Both the position numbers and the translations under genes were made by a program. This document shows, one piece after another, positions 61,109 to 64,000 of a DNA stretch of 64,000 nt (the first letter of the stretch is position 1; the number at the start of each line of letters is the position of its first letter). The DNA is from Bradyrhizobium commune (GTDB lineage: Bacteria; Pseudomonadota; Alphaproteobacteria; Rhizobiales; Xanthobacteraceae), in the NCBI RefSeq assembly GCF_015624505.1, contig NZ_CP061379.1:372001-436000 (forward strand), read 5' to 3'. The notes below the pieces were generated by a model that was given only the letters and a program-made list of their open reading frames with translations, made no database searches and had not been told where the DNA came from.

Positions 61109-62074
61109 ATGGATCGCCGTAACTTCATCGCCGGATGTTTCGGTCTGCCGCTGCTGGCGCAGGCAGGCGAGGCACAAGCGCAGGCCGGATTGACAAAGAT
61201 CATCTTTCCGTTCGCAGCGGGGGCGGGCGGTGACACGCTGTGCCGGCTGATCGCGCAGGAGATGGCCCCGGTGCTGCAACGGACCATCGTGGTCGAAAAC
61301 CGCACCGGCGGCGACGGGCTGATCGGCATCAAGGCGGTGAAGGGGGCCAGCCCCGACGGCAGCATGGTGCTGGTGACGACAGGCCCGACGATGTACCTGC
61401 TGCCGATGGTAGAGAGCACGCCGAGCTTCGATACGGCGAAGGATTTTATGCCGGTGTCGCTGCTGGCGCGGTTCGAATTCGCGCTGGTGGTTGGACCGGC
61501 GATGGATGTTGCGGATTTCAAGGGATTTGTCGCCTGGCTGAAGGCACATCCGGACAAGACGTCGTTCGGGGTGCCGAGCAACGGCACGATCCCGCATTTC
61601 ATGGGCTCCAAGCTCGAGAAGGATCTCGGTATTCCCTTGACCCGCGTGCCCTATCGCGGCAGCGCGCCGATCCTCAACGACATCATCGGGGGCCATATCT
61701 CGTTCGGCATCACCACGCTGGCCGATGCGCTGCCGCAGCACCGCGCCGAGGGCGTCAAGATCATCGCGGTGTCGAGCGCGGAGCGCTCGCGGTTCGCGCC
61801 TGAAGTCCCGACGCTGAAGGAGACCGGCATCGATCTCGTCGCTGATGCCTGGTACGGCATGTGGCTCCCCGCCGGCAGTCCGCCGGAATTCGCCAGTAAG
61901 CTCGGCGCCGCCGCGAGCGCGGCGCTCGCCAAGCCGGAGGTGAAGGAGAAGCTGACAGCGATCGGGCTGATTCCGGTCGGCAGCGGCGCAGATGGACTGA
62001 CCAAGGAGCTCGCCGCGAACACGGCGTTCTGGCAGCCGATCGTGAAGGCGACGGGGTATAAGATCGAGAATTAG
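61109..62074 (+). CDS. Tripartite tricarboxylate transporter binding protein (Bug family)
   Basis: From ATG 61109 (RBS AAAGAGGAAAC) the 321-aa product has a twin-arginine-like start, [24 protein letters not shown] periplasmic binding fold follows with the Bug signatures [30 protein letters not shown] and [22 protein letters not shown]. Bug proteins bind carboxylates for TctAB-type transporters. No tctA or tctB gene is nearby, so it is an orphan receptor or a sensor. The ligand is unknown. It is convergent with the hydrolase gene beyond a palindromic repeat. Confidence 0.92.
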   Translation: MDRRNFIAGCFGLPLLAQAGEAQAQAGLTKIIFPFAAGAGGDTLCRLIAQEMAPVLQRTIVVENRTGGDGLIGIKAVKGASPDGSMVLVTTGPTMYLLPMVESTPSFDTAKDFMPVSLLARFEFALVVGPAMDVADFKGFVAWLKAHPDKTSFGVPSNGTIPHFMGSKLEKDLGIPLTRVPYRGSAPILNDIIGGHISFGITTLADALPQHRAEGVKIIAVSSAERSRFAPEVPTLKETGIDLVADAWYGMWLPAGSPPEFASKLGAAASAALAKPEVKEKLTAIGLIPVGSGADGLTKELAANTAFWQPIVKATGYKIEN

Positions 62075-62096
62075 CCTCTGCTCGTATCAAACACTC

Positions 62097-62187
62097 CGTC
62101 GTCACGGCCGGGCTTGTCCCGGCCATCCACGCACATCCGCGATTGCCGCAAGACGTGGATGCCCGGGTCAGGCCCGGGCATGACGAG
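62097..62187. repeat. Palindromic intergenic repeat (GGCCGGGCTTGTCCCGGCC family)
   Basis: GTCGTCACGGCCGGGCTTGTCCCGGCCATCCACG and CGTGGATGCCCGGGTCAGGCCCGGGCATGACGA are nested inverted arms. The element is closely related to the repeat at 40207-40325 and separates two convergent genes. Confidence 0.85.
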
Positions 62188-62209
62188 CCGGGAGCACTTC
62201 GCCCCTCAC

Positions 62210-63847
62210 TCACATCTTCGCGCGCTGGGCGATGCCGTCCTTGATCGCCGCGAGCTCGGCCTCGTCCCAGATGCCGATCAAGATGCCGCCCTTCACCTGG
62301 AGCTGGTTGTCGGCGTAGTTCGAGATCTTCTCGCGGGGCGTGGTGATGTGGTCGTTCGGATGCAGCGCCCAATCGAATAGTTCGGCCTGAAGGCGCGCGA
62401 TGATGCCGGCGCATTGGGGATCGTCGCCGCGATCCAGAAACTCGTCCGGATCGGTTTCGAGATCGTACAGCATCGGACGGAAGCCGGAGGCGTGGATGTA
62501 TTTCCAGCGGCCGTCGAACACCATGAACAGGCGGCAGCGCTCGATCGGCTGGTTCAGCTTCAGCCGCACGTCCTGCATGGCGTAGTCGTATTCGGAGAAC
62601 GCGACCTTGCGCCAATCCCCCGGCGGCGTCGGGCCGCGCAGCAGCGGCAGCAATGAACGGCCTTCGAGGATGTGGTCCGGCACCTTGCCGCCGAAATAAT
62701 CGACGAAGGTCGGCGCGAGATCGATGCCCTCGACCAAAGCATCGCTGCGCGTGCCGCGCGTCGCGTCTGCCTCTTTCGAGGGGTCGATGACGATCAGCGG
62801 AATCTTGGCCGATTGCTCGTGGAACAGGTCCTTCTCGCCCATCCAGTGATCGCCGAGATAATCGCCATGATCGGAGGTGAACACGATCATGGTTGTTTCC
62901 AGAAGGTCGCGCTCTTCCAGAAACTTCATCAGTACGCCGATCTGGTCGTCGATCTGGGTGATCAGGCCCATATAGGTCGGGATCACCTTCTCGCGGGCAT
63001 CGTCACGCGCCATGTTGCGGGAGTAGCGCATGTCCATATAGGCGCCGAACACCGGATGCGGGTTTTGCCGCTCGCGGTCGGAGCGGATCACCGGGATCAT
63101 GTCATCGGTCGAATACATGCTGGCGTAGGGCTCGGGCGCGATGTAGGGCCAGTGCGGCTTGATGTAGGACAGATGCAGGCACCATGGCCTGCCGTCGTTC
63201 TCGGCCTCGCTGATGAAGTCCATCGCGCGCCGCGTCATGTAGGGCGTCTCGGAATGTTCCTCCGGCACGCGCGCGGCCTTGTCGGCGTGCACCAGCAGCC
63301 AGCCGTTCTGAAGCGAGCCGTCCTCCGCCGCGCCTGAATTGGCCCAGTGCTCCCAGGGATTGGTGGCTTCAAATCCCTGCTGGCGCAGATACTCGTCGTA
63401 TTTCGGTCGTGGGCGGCCGGTCGGGTGCAGGCCGTCGTCGCGCTCGTAGGGCTCAAAGCCGCATTCGGCGACGTGCACGCCGATCATCGATTCCGGCGGA
63501 ATGCCGAGCGCCTTCATGCCTTCGAGATCGGGCGCCATGTGGGTCTTGCCGACCAGCACGTTGCGCACGCCGATTTTTTTCAGATGATCGCCGAGCGTGG
63601 GCTCGCCGACGCGCAGCGGCCAGCCGTTCCAGTGCGAGCCGTGCGAGCGCATGTAGCGCCCGGTGTAGAATGACATCCGCGACGGGCCGCAGATCGGCGA
63701 TTGCACATAGGCTTTGGTGAACAGCACGCCGCGCTTCGCCATGGCGTCGATGTTCGGGGTCTTAAGCCGGGGATGGCCGGTGCAGCCGAGATAATCATAG
63801 CGAAGCTGGTCGCACATGATCCAGAGAACGTTCCTCGCGCGCGCCAT
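62210..63847 (-). CDS. Sulfatase / phosphonate-monoester-hydrolase-like enzyme
   Basis: The 545-aa protein belongs to the alkaline phosphatase superfamily. It starts NVLWIMCDQLRYDYLG, with the metal-binding Asp, and has the formylglycine motif C53-G-P-S-R (SPICGPSRMSFYTGR), whose Cys must be oxidised by a maturase. It continues with GLITQIDDQIG, FTSDHGDYLGDH (metal-binding Asp/His) and a C-terminal domain close to the phosphonate monoester hydrolase of Rhizobium leguminosarum. It could hydrolyse sulfate esters, phosphodiesters or phosphonate monoesters; sequence alone cannot choose. No signal peptide is seen, so it is probably cytoplasmic. Confidence 0.9.
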   Translation of the reverse strand: MARARNVLWIMCDQLRYDYLGCTGHPRLKTPNIDAMAKRGVLFTKAYVQSPICGPSRMSFYTGRYMRSHGSHWNGWPLRVGEPTLGDHLKKIGVRNVLVGKTHMAPDLEGMKALGIPPESMIGVHVAECGFEPYERDDGLHPTGRPRPKYDEYLRQQGFEATNPWEHWANSGAAEDGSLQNGWLLVHADKAARVPEEHSETPYMTRRAMDFISEAENDGRPWCLHLSYIKPHWPYIAPEPYASMYSTDDMIPVIRSDRERQNPHPVFGAYMDMRYSRNMARDDAREKVIPTYMGLITQIDDQIGVLMKFLEERDLLETTMIVFTSDHGDYLGDHWMGEKDLFHEQSAKIPLIVIDPSKEADATRGTRSDALVEGIDLAPTFVDYFGGKVPDHILEGRSLLPLLRGPTPPGDWRKVAFSEYDYAMQDVRLKLNQPIERCRLFMVFDGRWKYIHASGFRPMLYDLETDPDEFLDRGDDPQCAGIIARLQAELFDWALHPNDHITTPREKISNYADNQLQVKGGILIGIWDEAELAAIKDGIAQRAKM

Positions 63848-63947
63848 GCGTCATCCCTGCCGTTTCTTGATTGTTGGATGCTGCGCTATCGAGGGCGCCA
63901 AGACAACCGTTGAGTGACGTGCGTATCCGTGGCCGTACACTCCAATG

Positions 63948-64000
63948 TCGTCCCGGCGAAGGCCGGGACCCATACTCCTCAGAAGAAGTTATCGCGCGAG
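63948..64000. repeat. Palindromic intergenic repeat running off the window edge
   Basis: GTCGTCCCGGCGAAGGCCGGGACCCATACTCC matches the left end of the element at 32577-32706. The right arm lies beyond the window. Confidence 0.75.

Noticed and set aside
60908..61741. Long upstream extension of the proB frame
   Set aside because: The family's N-terminus begins at [18 protein letters not shown] (ATG 60907). Upstream codons are antisense to the Bug gene.

Overview
The window looks like the chromosome of a Bradyrhizobium-type alphaproteobacterium. That assignment is an inference from high GC content, the gene order (acnA next to divergent ccmABCDG, mdh-sucCDAB-lpdA, a five-gene atpHAGDC operon without F0 genes), the alphaproteobacterial families DUF2336, DUF2794, DUF1223 and YbbAP/TesA, and abundant palindromic intergenic repeats. 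Almost everything is core housekeeping. The accessory content is one insertion sequence, one toxin-antitoxin pair, a degraded gene remnant and two signalling proteins.

Layout. 1-3.5 kb: a DUF2336 gene cut by the window edge, an RluA-family pseudouridine synthase, ftsY and yciB. 3.6-6.6 kb: ccmABCDG on the minus strand (heme export and cytochrome c maturation), divergent from acnA (aconitase). The shared upstream region carries a near-consensus Irr-type iron-control palindrome. 9.7-14.4 kb: DUF1223, a possible small RNA or small gene, DUF2794, a GNAT acetyltransferase, a complete IS481-family element (12241-13508, 50-bp inverted repeats, 4-bp target duplication) inserted into a genomic palindromic repeat, and a Bax-inhibitor-1 protein. 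14.7-20.7 kb: ybbP-ybbA divergent from tesA, then thpR and zapE.

20.9-32.6 kb: a TCA-cycle block with mdh (own terminator), sucC, two small genes (DUF1579 and an unrecognised 153-aa protein), sucD, sucA, sucB, an SDR gene, lpdA and a membrane protein. Together these encode malate dehydrogenase, succinyl-CoA synthetase and the 2-oxoglutarate dehydrogenase complex. 32.7-37.5 kb: DUF4337, xerC, priA and rlpA. 38.1-43.2 kb: atpHAGDC, the F1 sector of ATP synthase, with palindromic repeats between atpA/atpG and atpD/atpC. 43.4-50.4 kb: a signalling region with a class III cyclase fused to an exported cysteine-containing domain, a repeat-rich gap holding a glycosyltransferase remnant, a second DUF2336 gene and a Cache-PAS-GGDEF-EAL protein.

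50.6-60.9 kb: a long minus-strand block with proB, proA, nadD, rsfS, rlmH, an envC-like gene, ctpA, a divergent polysaccharide deacetylase and two rppH-like Nudix genes. A parDE module sits on the opposite strand between proB and proA. 61.1-64 kb: an orphan tricarboxylate-transporter (Bug) binding protein and a sulfatase/phosphonate-monoesterase-like hydrolase. I saw no tRNA, rRNA or CRISPR array.
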